Shown one piece after another: positions 21,738 to 34,424 of a DNA stretch of 64,000 bases. Source of the DNA: Shinisaurus crocodilurus (Eukaryota > Chordata > Lepidosauria > Squamata > Shinisauridae); NCBI GenBank assembly GCA_021292165.1, contig CM037876.1:41774575-41838574 (forward strand), read 5' to 3'. Each line of letters begins with the position of its first letter. The first letter of the stretch is position 1. The position numbers and the translations under genes were made by a program. The notes beneath the pieces were generated by a model, which saw nothing but the letters and a program-made list of their open reading frames with translations, did no database searches and had not been told where the DNA came from.

Positions 21738-23660
21738 TGTTCTTGGTCAGTGAGGCACTGGACCAGGCAGGAAAGGGATGCCCCAAAGCAGTGTCCCTTC
21801 ATGCGTGGGCCAGACTGCATACATTACAATACTTGTTGTAGGATTCTACATCCAAATGATGCTTCTGCAGAAGCAAACTTGTGTATTTTGTAGTGGCAGA
21901 TGAACATGGATGGTGACTGGTCTTGTGGATGCTTCAACAAAAATTGTGACTTGTCACCTCATTCAAACCACATTTGAAAGATTGGTAACTGGGGTTTTCA
22001 TCTCTTTTTTTTCTGACAGGGCTATAGAACAAGTAGAAATTCAGCAAGCAAAGCTTTCTCCACCACTGTATCTGCATACTGCAAAATATTTCAGCTGCTG
22101 AACTACTGCATATCACACAGCTGTTAGAGATAGGGCTACAACGAAACAGGGGGTGGGTTGATTTTGCAAAAACCATTATCCCACAAGTTCAGTTATTATC
22201 CCACAAGTTCAGGTGGTCCCTGATTGGCAAGAATTACCTCATGAAAAAGTCCCCTTTAAAAACAAATGTTGCTGAAGCTGCAGATCAGGCAAAGAAACAG
22301 CTGCAGGCAGGCAGTGAACAGATCAGAAAAAGGGTAAGCAAGAAAGGTTTTTTTCAGCTTTTCACTCCCAAAATTTACACGAGCAAAACTTTTGTACATC
22401 CGTAGTTAAAGGTGCAGAAGCCCCGCTGGAAAAATAGTTGGCAATCATACTGTTCTGTTCATCACAGTCAGTGTGGTTTCATCACACAACCACAAAATAA
22501 AGTCTTTAGTTAAAGGATCTGAAGAGTGACTGAACTTGTAAACTGGAAATGCACACAGTACTGTGCCAAAAGTGAGTACTGTGTCAGAAAGAAAATCTCA
22601 TGCAACAGAAATACAATCCACAAAGCACTGCCACTGTGCAAACTCAGTTTGTTTCAATCAGGCTTGGATACACACACAAGCCCTCTTCAAATGAGTGGAG
22701 GCTGTGCCATTGGTGGTTTGCAGTAAGCACTGGCCTCTAAGCTCTTGGCATCAACTGGGACAAACTGTTGGAGCGAAGCGTGTTGTCAAAACAACAATGT
22801 AAAACTAGTTCAAGTTGTGTGTTCTGAATGCTTTTTCCATGTTTACCTCATATTTTCATCATAAACTAAAAGCTGGGTGAAACTTCTGTTACTTCAAGGG
22901 TTTGGAATGAACACAGACCCAAAGAGAGACCTTTTTGCCACTTTTATTTTGTGGTGTAAGGAAGCAGGCGTGCTGGCAAGCAGTCAAAAGGAGATGATTA
23001 TACAGCTTACCCAGAGGGTTCTGTGCAATTGGAAAACAGAGTTAAGAACCTTTGCCATTGTTACTCTGAAAAAGATGACAGTCGGAAACCCATTATCAGT
23101 TACCAGCCAGGGGCCAAACGTAGTTCTAAACCATCATTTAAAACATTTTCTGTATTCCGTTTGCCTTTTAATTTCCAGAGGGAGTGCAATAAAACACAAC
23201 TAACTTTCAAGTTTATTTGGGAGAAAAGGTGAAGGAGGACGGGTGTATTTGCAGTTAAGCCGCTGAAATGCTCTAATAAGAAGGCTTTTAAAAGATGGTG
23301 TGATGTAATCTAATAATATAGGCTGTTTTCACTGGAACACACAGTTAAAGGGCAACAAGGTTAAGAGAATGCATTCCATCCTGCCTTGCCTTTTATAAAA
23401 GGGGGAAAGGACTAATAAAGGCCATCTGCATAGCTGAACAAGTCATTTGTTTGAGGCAAACTGATCAGCAAATATTCGTAAGGAAATTGCTACACAAGGC
23501 CACAAATTCATATGTAGGAAGTGGGTAACAGGACTACGGCTTTAATTAAATGTATTATGGCCGGAGTGTTTTGTTCTTAAAAACCTGTGTTAAAAATATC
23601 ATAGTTTGGTTTTGCATTTTGACACTCATTTGAGAAAATGAGCTCCAGTTCATGTAAGCT
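21738..23660. other. Intronic stretch with one short tandem duplication
   Basis: ATTATCCCACAAGTTCAGTT is repeated in tandem at 22175-22213. I see no gene and no clear mobile element otherwise. Confidence 0.55.
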
Positions 23661-25935
23661 AATACTACAAACAGGGCAATCCTATGGGGGCAGGAGAGGA
23701 AGGAGTGGAGGCAGAGGAACCGCTGGGGTGGCAGGGCAAAAGTTGAGGGATGGACAGTTGGATGGAAAATAAGGATACTAGCTCAAGGCCTGGCATACTT
23801 CCCACCAGTTCTAGAGATGGGTCAGGAAGGGATACAGTGGAACCAAAGCCTCACCTGATGTTGTTCAGACAATCAGACATGTCCACTGAGTACCCCCTTT
23901 TTGCCCTCTCCACTGTCAGGAGCACCAGTAGTGGAGGAACAAAAGCAGTGGATCTTTCCTTAACTGCTGAGAGGAGGCTTCAGAAGGCAGACTTCCCCCT
24001 CAAGGCCAGACTTCGCTCTCTGCCCACGGGGAGGGAGATCTAGAAAATCCTGTGGTTCCACCCTGTGTGTGCTATTCTTTAAGTTGCTACACGACTTTTT
24101 GTTGGTCTTGCTTACAGAGATTTAACACAGCTACTCTTCTGGAATTTGGTTTGGATACACTGAACATTTCATAGAAATTCTCTTCTGTACAGACTTCATG
24201 TTGGCAGACCCTAACTGGCTGCTGTACATTTTAAGAGTTATGCAAAGGGACAATTTTTCCAGATATGGCTTCTCCCATTATAGTACTGCAATGAAAGGAA
24301 AAGCTCAGCAGTTGGTAGAATTTCCATGTTTATGCCACTACGTTAAAGTTTTGTTGTCCTCTCAGGGGCGAGACCTCATAATATAAACAGGATTAAAGAT
24401 TTATTTTTCCCAGTTGAGAAGGAGCAGCAAGCATTTGGGGCTTGTCAGTGATATGCCACCTTTTATGTAACACAGAAGGCACAACAAATTAGACTGGAAG
24501 ATTTTGGGATACCCTCCAACACTTGATTCCTTGTCCTCTGTTGTGTAAATATGTAATAAATGTATTATGAAATACTAAAGAAAACTGACTTAACATTACA
24601 CACTTTGAAACAAACATTTGATTATGCTTCTTTTGTTACAAATAACTATGTGCAGCATAAAGAGAGGCGTATTAGTAAAACTGAATTTGAGGTTTGTGTT
24701 TTCCCTCCCTGACAGGACAACTTACACTGAAGATGATTTATTATGATCTATTCAGTCCACTTAATAAATAAATACGTAAATAAATAACCTCCACGCTATA
24801 ACATTTTTAGGATTATAGTGAGATTCCCTTCAGGGAAAGAATAATACATATTTTCCCTGAACTACTAACCTTTTCAAGTTCTCTCCCTTTTTTTCTTTCA
24901 ATGCAGTGCTAAAGTTGTTGACAGGTAAAGAATTGCTGGGAGGTGAACTGACATTATAAATGTCAGAGGTCAGCATAGGTGTGGGAGGAAAAAGAAGCTG
25001 CTGAAAAATCAAGCTTATATTTTGTGGGGAAAGTTTCCAATTATATCTCTGTTGAAAACAACAGTCCAGTTTCTGGTCTGCTTATGGTTTCAGGACTTAA
25101 AATAATAAAGGAAATTTGAAAAGGTTATACATGTGGCAAAAAATGCATTATTCCTTGCCTGAAGGGAACACAGCCATCTTTTGAAAATACATTTTTACAA
25201 TTCTAGCTTTAAAGGGAGGATTGTGTCCTATGAATTATATCTCCTTGTATCTCTTCATCCTTTGAGAATAACAAAAAATGAACCCCCAGGCGTTAGTCAC
25301 AAGCCAAGCTGTGTCACAAGGTGACACTCATTAAACAAATTCTCTGTGAAACGATGCTTGTTGCAAATTCTGCTAAAGAAGCAGCACAAAAATAGAATTG
25401 TAGAGCTTTGGGGGAAAGCATAGTACATAGAAGGTACAACATTTTAAAATGTACTGTAACCTGCAAATTCAACTTTTCCAGTCTAGATCCTGACCTGGGG
25501 AGAGGGAGGAAGAGTTAAAAATACTAATACCTACTTTCTCACATACAAAGAAATATCTTGTCTCAGAGCAATTCAAAGGAAATCTCTTATAAAATTAGTT
25601 TGTGTTTCAATTCACAACATAATTTATACAATTAATTGTCTGTTTAACTAGAGAGTCATTCCCACGCTACATTTCCCATGCAAACAAGGCTAGGCAATTC
25701 AGCTTTGTGTGTGCAAGCCAAGCTCTTTTTGTAGAAAAAATACTGCCTTTTTGGTATTGCAAATTCAGAACTGTTTGAAATACAGGAGCCTTCTTTTAAA
25801 ATTCTTACCCTGGTTATCCTGATTAGCAGGGCTCTACAAATTCACTCATTGGGGCAAGTGCTCAGCCAGCCTCCGGCAAGGGCAATAAACCCCATGCGTC
25901 CCTCCAGCCCTAGGTATGCGGGGGTAGTATCATCC
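23661..25935. other. Intronic stretch, possible MITE at its start
   Basis: GGGCAATCCTATGGGGGCAG at about 23673 resembles the end of the MITE at 30913-31352, but a matching right end was not found. The remainder shows no recognisable feature. Confidence 0.4.
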
Positions 25936-25937
25936 AT

Positions 25938-26165
25938 AGAAACATAGGAAGCTGCCTTATACTGAGTAAGGGTGAATTCCTATGCATGTTTAGACAGAAG
26001 GAAGTCCTAAAACTCCCAGCATTCCCCAGCCGGCTGGGCTGTCGGGAATACTTGGAATTGTAGGTCTTTTCTGTCTACACATGCACAGGATTGTGCCCTG
26101 AGACGACTGGCCCAGCTAGCTCAATATTACACCCAGCCCCACAGTTCGAGAGAAGCCTGGGATTT
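25938..26165 (-). mobile_element. tRNA-derived SINE (CTGCTTTGCATGCAGAAGG type), split by a MITE
   Basis: Minus-strand tail AGGAAGCTGCCTTATACTGA followed, after an insert at about 25972-26100, by CTAGCTCAATATTACACC. This is the 3' half of the SINE seen whole at 51752-51948. The insert has ends CCTATGCATGTTTAGACAGA and TCTGTCTACACATGCACAGG, the same palindromic MITE as at 2329-2420. Confidence 0.65.
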
Positions 26166-27302
26166 GTTGTGGTCCTGCTTCCCTCTTTGACTTGGAGCTA
26201 GAGCACAGAGGTGGAGTTGAGTGTGTCATCTTAGCTCTTGCTTGCCTGGTGCTCTGACCACACAGCGAGTGAAGAGACACAACATGCCTCCACCCACCCC
26301 TCTCCAGCTAATTTGCATAGATTCATTTGCACAGAAAAAAATTCAGTTTGCATATGCCAATTTGCATTGGGGGGGGAATTCAATTAGTGTAGGAATTTTT
26401 TTTCTGATGCCTTAAATTAGAGGGATCGAATTTAGCATGTTTATTTTACTTGTAATTAGTAAACAGCAAAACTGTTTTTAAAAAAGTACCCCATGTTAAT
26501 TTTTTGTCCCAACACACCACAAGTATTTCACTAGAAATACGTTTTGGTCTATAACTGTAAATAAATAATCTAATCTAATCTAATCACTAGAAATACTTGA
26601 AGAAAAAATTAATGCACACTTAATGTGATTCAAATGTTACGTTATGTAAACATTTTTATTGGAATACTTGTAAAAAATTAAAGACAATAGCATGTACCCT
26701 TACATTGCTTAAATTTAAGAACAAAAGAAAGGTACTGAAAACTGATGACACACTAATTAATTTTAGCAACCCAGAGAACTATGCATGATATGCTGACAAC
26801 TACCATTTCACTGTCACTACTTATTAGTTCAATTTCACACTGAGATATATATGCATTTTAATGACATATATGCAATCTTTCACATACTTGATCTGTGTAT
26901 AGCCCCTACGAAATCCCGGTGCCCTTTGTGATTTCCCCTTGATGCAAGTGTGTGTGTGTGTGTGTGTGTGTATTACATGATGCAATAGGCACAGCATAAC
27001 ATTTGAGCTGTGTGATCAGCCATAAGTAACACTGGCATAGGATAAGGTAATATAAGACTTCTCCAGAGTGGGAAGCATGCACACAGGTGTTAGATAATTA
27101 CAGCTGATACATAGAGAGGCAACAAACATGGTCAAACATGTAATATGGTAGCTAGATTTAAAAATAATTAAGAATGTGCACACTTTACTCCATATCTTTG
27201 TCATTTTTAAGGGCAAATACCATAGAATAAGAATAACATCTTCCCTGTAACTTCACTGCCATCTAGTGATACACTAAGAAAAAATGTCTTTTTGTTTTTA
27301 AG
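26166..27302. other. Intronic stretch before the next exon
   Basis: A TG microsatellite lies at 26948-26971. No gene or clear repeat otherwise. Confidence 0.5.
26948..26971. repeat. TG dinucleotide microsatellite
   Basis: About 12 TG units. Confidence 0.9.
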
Positions 27303-27485
27303 ATCAGTATCTTCATGACTCACTTGTCCAACTATGGGAATGACCGATTGGGTTTGTACACCTTTGTCAATCTGGCCAATTTTGTTCAGAGTTGGACTAA
27401 CCTGAAGCTGCAGACACTACCTCCAGTTCAGCTGGCTCACAAGTACTTTGAGCTCTTCCCTGAGCAAAAGGACCCTCTTTGGCAG
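27303..27485 (+). CDS. NDST3: NDST3 coding exon (third in window), linker region
   Basis: This exon has 61 codons, phase 0 on both sides (fragment residues 106-166, [10 protein letters not shown] to EQKDPLWQ). It has a TTTTAAG acceptor and a GTAACA donor. The sequence [15 protein letters not shown] and the [11 protein letters not shown] block are hallmark NDST residues. The region joins the deacetylase and sulfotransferase domains. It reads directly on from the exon ending at 2257. There is no frameshift. Confidence 0.95.
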
Positions 27486-27929
27486 GTAACATTGCACTCT
27501 GCAAAGAGTACTGCTATCTTATCTGCTGGTGAACAATTTGCTTAATCTGTCCCATCTGATTCTGTTACATAAAATAATATAAAGGAAACTTGGTTAAAGA
27601 TTAACTTGTTTTCTACTGTTAATGGCTGATTATTAAAATGTAGTCAAGCACAACTTTTCATCACTGGTGGAATGTTATAAATAAAATAGCACTTTTACCA
27701 AGCCAATCCCTTACTTTTATATCTCTTTGCTTCTTAGTAACTGAATAAGGGCAAAGTTATCCTGATTAGGCCATATTACGGTGATAAAAATGAATGTTTT
27801 GCCCTATTTTTGTGCATTCCATTATTTCTGCTAAGATTATTGACAAAATATGAATAATCAATTTATCGCCCAGTCAAAAATTTCAAGAGTAGCTTTTAAG
27901 GTTACATACACAAAAAATTAAGGAGGATG

Positions 27930-29010
27930 ATCTGGCAGAACCAAACATCGCAGATATTATCAAGCAGCCATATTAACAGCTATGACCTGATGGTTTGGTT
28001 ATCAAAGTACCTAGTGAAGTTCCAATACCTTTGAAAGATGGGGTTTGCAGATTAGACAGAGGCTGAATCCATCACCCTAATGATATACAGGATACAATTT
28101 TGTGTTTACAGGTAAAGGTAAGTTAAGTATTAGCTCTGCAAATTTCTCCATTGACGTCAATATTTTCTATGGAATGCTTTCAGCAAGGTAGGGCATATTA
28201 TAATAGGTGGAAGGAAAGAGGGTTTGAAAATATATGTGATATTTTTTATTGAAGGGAGAATAATTGAATATGCAGATCTGACACAGTCCACATCAGGTTC
28301 TACGAATTAAGATAGACTAGCCAGAACTAACAATTTGCATAGACCGCTAAGTTTAAAAAATTGCTAGTGATTAATGGTTCAGAAAAGGGTTTTTTAAATC
28401 AAAAATTTATTACATACATCACAACACCAAGTGTAAGAAATGACAATTAAAATGAGATGTGAAAAGATGTTTAATAGGGCAAGCAATGGAAGGATTTATG
28501 TACAAGAGGCCCATAATAATATATGAATGTTGCTGCAAGAGAGCATTTTTATAAGATTATTTGTATGTGGTACTCAACACCCAACAGGTTACAGACAATA
28601 TATAAATTGACTACTGCAATATGTTAGAGATGTGATCAAGTTTGTAAAGGTATAAGACATTTTTGGGTTAATATGATTCAGATGATAGCTGGATATAAAT
28701 TACCTATGGATCCAATGGTTTTAGTATTGGGAAACTTAAAGGAATTGGTTACACCTAATAACCAAAGAATGGTTGCAAATATGCTAAGTTCTGCCTGAAT
28801 ACTAATAGCCACTTGGGGGGAAAACAAGCAGTATCATCTTTAAGTGAATGGCAGAATAATATTTGGCACTGAGTACTAATGCATAAGATTTCATTTTATA
28901 AGAAACTTTGAGAGGTGAGAGATATAAAAAAAATGATGCCTTAGAACAATGGGATAAATTTATTCAGTATTGGAGACAAAAAATGATTACAAGAATATAA
29001 ATAAGGACCT
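27930..29010 (+). mobile_element. L1 LINE fragment, ORF2 C-terminal region, decayed
   Basis: Plus-strand translation in changing frames gives an L1 ORF2-like order: a YYQAAILTA-type block near 27950, CWRC near 28625 (cysteine motif), and YKLPMDPMVLVLGN at about 28690-28735, typical of the L1 C-terminus. Stops and frame changes are frequent. Confidence 0.7.
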
Positions 29011-29105
29011 TTTAGCAATAGTGTGAAAGATGGATTGTGCCTAACATTTGTAGTAGCCCTGATTTGGAAATTTTCTCCTTATTGGTTTGTATAATGCTCA
29101 AGGGA

Positions 29106-29108
<3 letters not shown>

Positions 29109-29153
<45 letters not shown>
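29109..29153. repeat. TC dinucleotide microsatellite
   Basis: About 22 TC units. The open frames across it on both strands are artefacts. Confidence 0.95.
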
Positions 29154-29154
<1 letters not shown>

Positions 29155-30179
29155 AAAGAGGTAAGTATTTTATAAAACATAGCCACATGTATAATAAAGA
29201 TAGCTTTATCCAATGGTGCCCTTCCACAAACAAGGAGTCCTTCCATTTGTAGAAAACCCCTTGATCTACTAGAAGCTTCCGCTAACACAAGAGGAGGGGA
29301 GGCGATTTTCACTGATTTTCCCTGCAGCCTCCCACAGCACCCTTTACACTATGTTGGAGGGTTCCCCAACCCTTTGGAGCAAATTTGCAAGGAGCTGCAG
29401 GGAGAAAGAGGGATTTGCAAGAATTGCCTCCCCTCCTCTTCTGTTAGCAGAAGCATCCAATGGATCAAAAGCCATTCCATGAATGGAAGGGCAAAACTGG
29501 ATTTAGCCCACAAAAACTGTACATCATTCAAAGTGTTTAGGCCAAGAGATGGAGTAGAAGAAAATAGTTTATTCAACTGGTTTCCTTTACACTGTAAGCT
29601 GCTTTCCATCCTAGCATGTTTTTGGTGCAGTGATAATATTTTACTTTAAAGGAAATAAAATGAGTTGTGCAAATATCAAACTAATGAATACACCTTAGCT
29701 TAGGCACAGACTACACATTCAAGTACATGACCCTCCTGAATGGATCCCTTCCATGTTTAAAATAGACTGGGTCAATTTTATTTTATGTTATTTTTAAGAA
29801 ACACACACCGAGCTTGAGTTTTAAATATTAAATTAAGGCTGCAGTCCCATAAACACTTGGGAATAAGCCCCTCGTAACTCAGTGGGACTTGCCTCTGAGT
29901 AAACATTCAAATTATTCTAATCGCTCCACATAAAGTATACACTATTTTTACATTGCAATCAAATAAGCATTTATTTCAATTATAGTAAGGTAACACTATT
30001 CCCAATAGAAATACTTATTTTTAATTTATCATTCAAAAATTAATAGAGACTTATTTTTTCAATAAAAGTATTTGTTATCTGTCATCCTTCCAACATGCAT
30101 ACATAACTAGACAATTTAGCTAGTTTACACCAATGGTGAACAAAAAATATTATGTTGGGTTGCTTTTTCCTCAACTTAG
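29154..30179. other. Intronic stretch, partial MITE only
   Basis: About 29838-29910 is one half of the GCAATCCTA-type MITE (GGGAATAAGCCC, then GTGGGACTT). Nothing else recognised. Confidence 0.5.
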
Positions 30180-30276
30180 AACCCTTGTGATGACAAGCGA
30201 CACAGGGATATCTGGTCTAAAGAAAAAACCTGTGATCGTTTACCAAAATTCCTGGTTATTGGACCCCAGAAAACTG
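30180..30276 (+). CDS. NDST3: NDST3 coding exon (fourth in window), start of sulfotransferase domain with PAPS loop
   Basis: 97 nt: 32 codons plus one base, so it ends in phase 1 (fragment residues 167-198, [10 protein letters not shown] to FLVIGPQKT). It has a CAACTTAG acceptor and a GTAAGA donor. The exon ends inside the 5'-phosphosulfate-binding loop GPQKTGTTAL, which the next exon completes. The Lys of this loop (fragment residue 197) corresponds to the catalytic lysine known from NDST1. The domain transfers sulfate from PAPS to the deacetylated glucosamine in the Golgi lumen. Confidence 0.96.
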
Positions 30277-30565
30277 GTAAGAGCTTCTTTTATATGAATT
30301 AGTTTGGTAGGAGAAAATATAAGGTGGCAGCTACAATGACACAGCACTTATCTACACTGCACCCCAATATAGCACAAACCTGTACTGTTTGTTTCATAGA
30401 CCTTGCACCCACATTACATCTGTATTTCAAAACCATTGTTAAGTTCCAAGTGAACCTACCAAATCAAAAAGGCTCCCAGGATTTGTCAGTATTGCTTTCT
30501 TCCCTTGCTTGACCCAGATGTCTGCCTCCACCAATGTTACCCTGTAAAGTCTTGGCAGGAACGTT

Positions 30566-30682
30566 TCCTCACAGGGTTATTGTGAGGATAAAATGGAGAG
30601 GAGGAGGAGGATTATGTAAGCCGCCTTGGGTTCCTTTCAGGAAAAAAGGCGGGGTATAAATATAATAAATAAATAAATAAAT
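30566..30682 (+). mobile_element. tRNA-derived SINE, 5'-truncated
   Basis: Carries only the 3' part of the SINE at 16876-17116: TCACAGGGTTATTGTGAGG, then GCCGCCTTGGGTTCC and an AATAAATAAA tail. Confidence 0.85.
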
Positions 30683-30912
30683 TCCTTTAAAGCAGTGTAT
30701 CTTGTACAATGCAAATGCTTGAAATCTCAGATGTTTTTGGTATAGATAATGCATGTCAGCTGCTGCTTAAATAAATTTCAGCTCAGTCTTGATCCAAGAA
30801 AACTTATTCAAGACCAGCACTTCTTTTTTGTTCATTGAATAAAGCCTTGCATACATTTTAATGTGTTTTTAAAAGTTATTTGCTGGTATAAACAGGGATG
30901 GTGTTCTGGAAC

Positions 30913-31352
30913 AGAGCAATCCTATGGCCCCTAGACAGCGTCTAGAGGACCGTAGGATTTTTCAGAGTCCCAGCTCCGAGATTGGAAAACAGCTCCAACC
31001 TCAGAGCTGAGACTCTATGCTCGAATCTCCCCCTCCCCCGGCATGGAAAGAACCGCGCCGGCTGTGTCTCTGAGATAGTAAGAGTGACCTCAGCAAAGGG
31101 GTAACGAGGGCGTTCTGGGGGATGGGTAGACCAGGACCGCCATGATACAACGTATCCTGGCAGCACTCCAGCCTCCTTCCCTCCCGATCTGAAGCACCGC
31201 AGCTGGATGGCCGAAATCAGCCGTCTAGCTAAATTGCAGGGCAGGAGGAGCATGGAGGCAATCTTCGCCTCTGCGCTCCTCCCGTCCTGCATAGGATGCC
31301 TGTCATCCTCCAAGTTTGGAGGCTTATGGGCATCCCCATTGGATTGCTCCCT
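30913..31352. repeat. 440-bp MITE-like element with AGCAATCC ends
   Basis: Ends AGAGCAATCCTATGG and CCATTGGATTGCTCCCT are inverted copies. A related interior occurs at about 40870-41280 (shared TGGAAAGAAC/ACAGAAAGAACT and CTCCTTCCCTCC blocks). It ends about 90 bp before the next exon. Confidence 0.65.
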
Positions 31353-31444
31353 AAGGAAAGGAACTATTGCCCCTTACACGAAATCAGGATTTGACATAAC
31401 ATGCAAGTCTTGTCTCAACTCTTGGATTTTTATTCTCTTTGCAG

Positions 31445-31568
31445 GCACCACAGCTTTGTATTTGTTCCTGATTATGCATCCTTCCATCATTAGTAACTCC
31501 CCCAGCCCCAAAACCTTTGAGGAGGTACAGTTCTTTAATAGAAATAACTACCACAGGGGGATTGATTG
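31445..31568 (+). CDS. NDST3: NDST3 coding exon (fifth in window), sulfotransferase core
   Basis: 124 nt, entering in phase 1 and leaving in phase 2. It completes the PAPS loop (GTTALYLFL) and encodes fragment residues 199-239 plus two bases of Trp240 ([10 protein letters not shown] through [10 protein letters not shown] to YHRGID). It has a TTTGCAG acceptor and a GTAAGA donor. The [11 protein letters not shown] segment, containing a catalytic-site Glu in the family, is intact. In frame throughout. Confidence 0.96.
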
Positions 31569-31889
31569 GTAAGATGGGTTACTAGTATAAATCTAAACAT
31601 TTATATACTGTGCACAATACAAAAATGGCATTACCATATCTAATGTGAGTGTGCATATGCAGATTGAAATGGACTTTTGCTATTTTTCTAAAAATAATGT
31701 GTGTGCAAATAACACAACCTCAACTACAAATACAGGAATACCAATCTGTGATTTCTTCTCTTATTTCTCCTTTCCTATTGGAAAATACCTCTATATCTCA
31801 AACCACAAGATACTCCTGACTGTACAAAGAAAGAGAACTTTAAGTAAAATGTCAGTCACTAGATATTCAATTGTGCCTTAAGTGGGATT

Positions 31890-32260
31890 GAGAGCAGGCA
31901 GGTTCACATCATCACAGAGGGAGAACAAGCCACGGTGGTTTATTTTCCCTCCCTGTGTGTACCAACTGCAAGCCATTTAATTAGCATAATTACCCTCCCC
32001 AGGCACAGGTAGTTGTGATGTCTGAAACTGGCAAGGGTAGGTGTTGCTCCTTCTAGGGTTTCAGGGTGGCTTGTAAACTATCCAGCCCCCCACCCTTGCC
32101 AGGTTCAGATATCATGACAACCTGTGCCTGGCGAGGGTAATTATGCTAATTAGATGGCTCACAACTGGCACACGCGGGGAGGGAAAATAAGCCACTGTGA
32201 CTTACTTTCCCTCCATGAGCATGAAAACCTGGTAATTTTCTAGGCAGCTAAAGGTCTGAG
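31890..32260. repeat. Imperfect palindromic MITE
   Basis: The arms are inverted: TTAGCATAATTACCCTCCCC (about 31980) against GGCGAGGGTAATTATGCTAA (about 32138). The poly-purine GGGAGGGAAAATAAGCCAC is likewise matched on the other arm. Confidence 0.65.
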
Positions 32261-32297
32261 TCCACCTAAAAGATAATATAAGTAAAGAAGGCATTGA

Positions 32298-32632
32298 CTG
32301 GGTTCAGACAACATGATAACCCACACTCAGGGGTTGAATATGGGTTGAGTGTGGGTTGTTGTTGCACTGTGGGTTGTTGTTGAAATGTGGGTTATCATGT
32401 TGTCAGAACCCAGCCACGCTAACAAACCATGGTTTGTTAACCACAAATAATCCATAGTTCAAAACCCAGCAACAAACCATGGGTTCTCTTCATGGGTTTG
32501 TTAGTGTAGCTGGGTTCAGACAACACAATAACCCACATTTCAGCAACAATCCACTTTTCAACAACCCACACTCAATCCATACTCAATCCTTGAGTGTGGG
32601 TTGCCGTGTTTTCTGAACCTAGTCAATAACTG
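32298..32632. repeat. Palindromic MITE, ACCATGG family
   Basis: Starts CTGGGTTCAGACAACATGAT and holds several inverted blocks. AACCCACACTCA and TGAGTGTGGGTT recur, with ACAAACCATGGTTTGTTA near the centre. Confidence 0.65.
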
Positions 32633-32890
32633 GGTTCACACCTCAGTAGGTTAAGAGGCAGTGTGGCTTAGCATGTCGTCTGAATGCCGCGTAGTGGTTT
32701 ATAAGCCAACCAGGTGTGGCTTATAAACCACCCTACTAAGCCATGGTTTTCAGTAAGGTTAAGAAAACCCTAGTAGGTTTTATGTGTTGTCTGAACCCAG
32801 ATGACAGGCTAACCCACTGAGAAGCCAAAAAGGCACAGAGCCCCTTGGCAAGAGTGGCAAAAAAGTGCTGCTTCTCTTGCCAAGGGGCTA

Positions 32891-33095
32891 GCAAAGGGTG
32901 CTTTCCACTCCCCCCAACTTTTTTTTTAATATAAAAGAAATAGTTAGCAATGTGCTACAAAGTTCCAATTTGGCATGGACACTTGTCTGAATGGACCCAG
33001 TGTCTATGCCAAATTGGAACTTTGTAGCCCACTGCTACCTATTCCTCTTACATTTTTTTAAAAAAAGGTTGTGGGAGTGGAAAGCACCCTTTGCA
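32891..33095. repeat. Inverted repeat with about 95-bp arms
   Basis: The left arm starts GCAAAGGGTGCTTTCCACTC and the right arm ends GAGTGGAAAGCACCCTTTGC. Near the centre, CAAAGTTCCAATTTGGCAT mirrors ATGCCAAATTGGAACTTTG exactly. The spacer is about 15 bases. It probably belongs to a larger MITE spanning about 32640-33560. Confidence 0.75.
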
Positions 33096-34424
33096 GCAGA
33101 ATCTTTGGGGTTTGGGGGGGGCTCATGTCCCCCTGTGCTGCCCTCACTTTCCCAAGTGTGGATAACCCAGAGGCACACCCCCCCCAAAAAAAAACCCAAG
33201 ATCATGCAAAAAAGGGTGTTTTGGGGGACACCCCCTCAATTCCCCACCTTCCACACAGGATTCCTGGGGGTTTTGTCGGTGCTGAGAAGTCCCAACTGTC
33301 CCCTTGGTTTTGCCACTTACCCCAAGTCGATAGCAACTTGGGAAGTGGCAAAACCAGATGGACTCCCCAGTGGGGGGGATTAGTGCAAATTATAGCTTGG
33401 GGGGGAACTCGGTGCTCCTGTGGTGTCCCCTGGGATAACTACAGGAGGACTGATGAGGGAAGAGGGAAGAGGGTGGGGGAGATGGCCAAGGAACCCTGCT
33501 GTGCCCGATCATTACTCGGGGGCCCAGGCAACCTCTGTGGGTTTAAAGTGTTGTGTGAACCCAGTCATTATTTGTTTACTAAAGTAGTGAGTAGAAATTA
33601 GTGACAAACCACTGCTGTATTTCTTACATTCCTGTGCCAAGGTTTCTAAACTTCACATGTGTTACAGTATACATTGTAAAAATGCTTGAAGTGGGGTGGG
33701 ATGCTCTATAACCATCTTTTCAGGTGGGCATAATAATTGAGTCTAGCCTACCTACCCCACTTTCTTTTTCTCCTACTTTGAAACCATCCCACTTCCCTTT
33801 TTTGCCCACTTCAGCCATGGGCCAAAACCAAGTGGGGAGTAACAAGCTTAGCAGTGTTTTAGACGGCTTTGTGTTTTGCTCCTCACCAGTGCAAGAGAAT
33901 CCAATCAATTAGGAAGTTTACCTGTGCAAACCCATTGAAATCAATAGGTTCTTTGCAAATGACCTCAAGTCTTTTGGATCAGATGAACTTCCTGTTGGAT
34001 TGTGTCCAGTGTCTTCCACTTAGCACTCAACTGTAACATTAATAGTGCGGGAAAATATGTGGATTTCAAGTGGGGAATAATGAGAAAAGAATCCTTGAGA
34101 GGGAAAGGGCCCATGTCCTGTTCCAGAAGGCTTCTCTTACCTCCTTTGTGAGATGTGCAGCAAGTAAACTTTCTAGCTGAAGGGTCATCCCCAGGAGAGA
34201 TCCAATCTAGCAGGAAAGAACTCCCATGGATTTCTATCCTCCCACATAGAATCTGAAGAAGGAAGAGTATTCTAAATTCTTAGGATAAGTGAGGTCATAT
34301 AGTTTTAATTTTTGTGGTGGATTCTTATTATAAACACCCTCTGGTAGATAATGATGATTAAGTTTGAAATGACTGGATAGTGAACAAAAGAGTTCATCAC
34401 TGTCAGATGCTGCTGACTCAGTGG

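Larger units (their letters stand above)
2258..27302. other. 25-kb NDST3 intron, dense with mobile DNA
   Basis: This long intron separates two phase-0 exons. It contains LINE fragments, several MITEs, two hAT-type elements with 8-bp target duplications, one complete copia-type LTR element, a 5S-headed SINE, tRNA-derived SINEs and microsatellites. I found no additional NDST exon in it; the protein reads straight across from residue 105 to 106. Confidence 0.85.

Noticed and set aside
29012..29312. Open frames with Ser-Leu or Arg-Glu runs
   Set aside because: They translate a TC microsatellite on both strands.
31207..31572. 121-codon open frame starting upstream of an NDST3 exon
   Set aside because: The first part translates a MITE. 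Only residues after the TTTGCAG acceptor at 31444 belong to NDST3.
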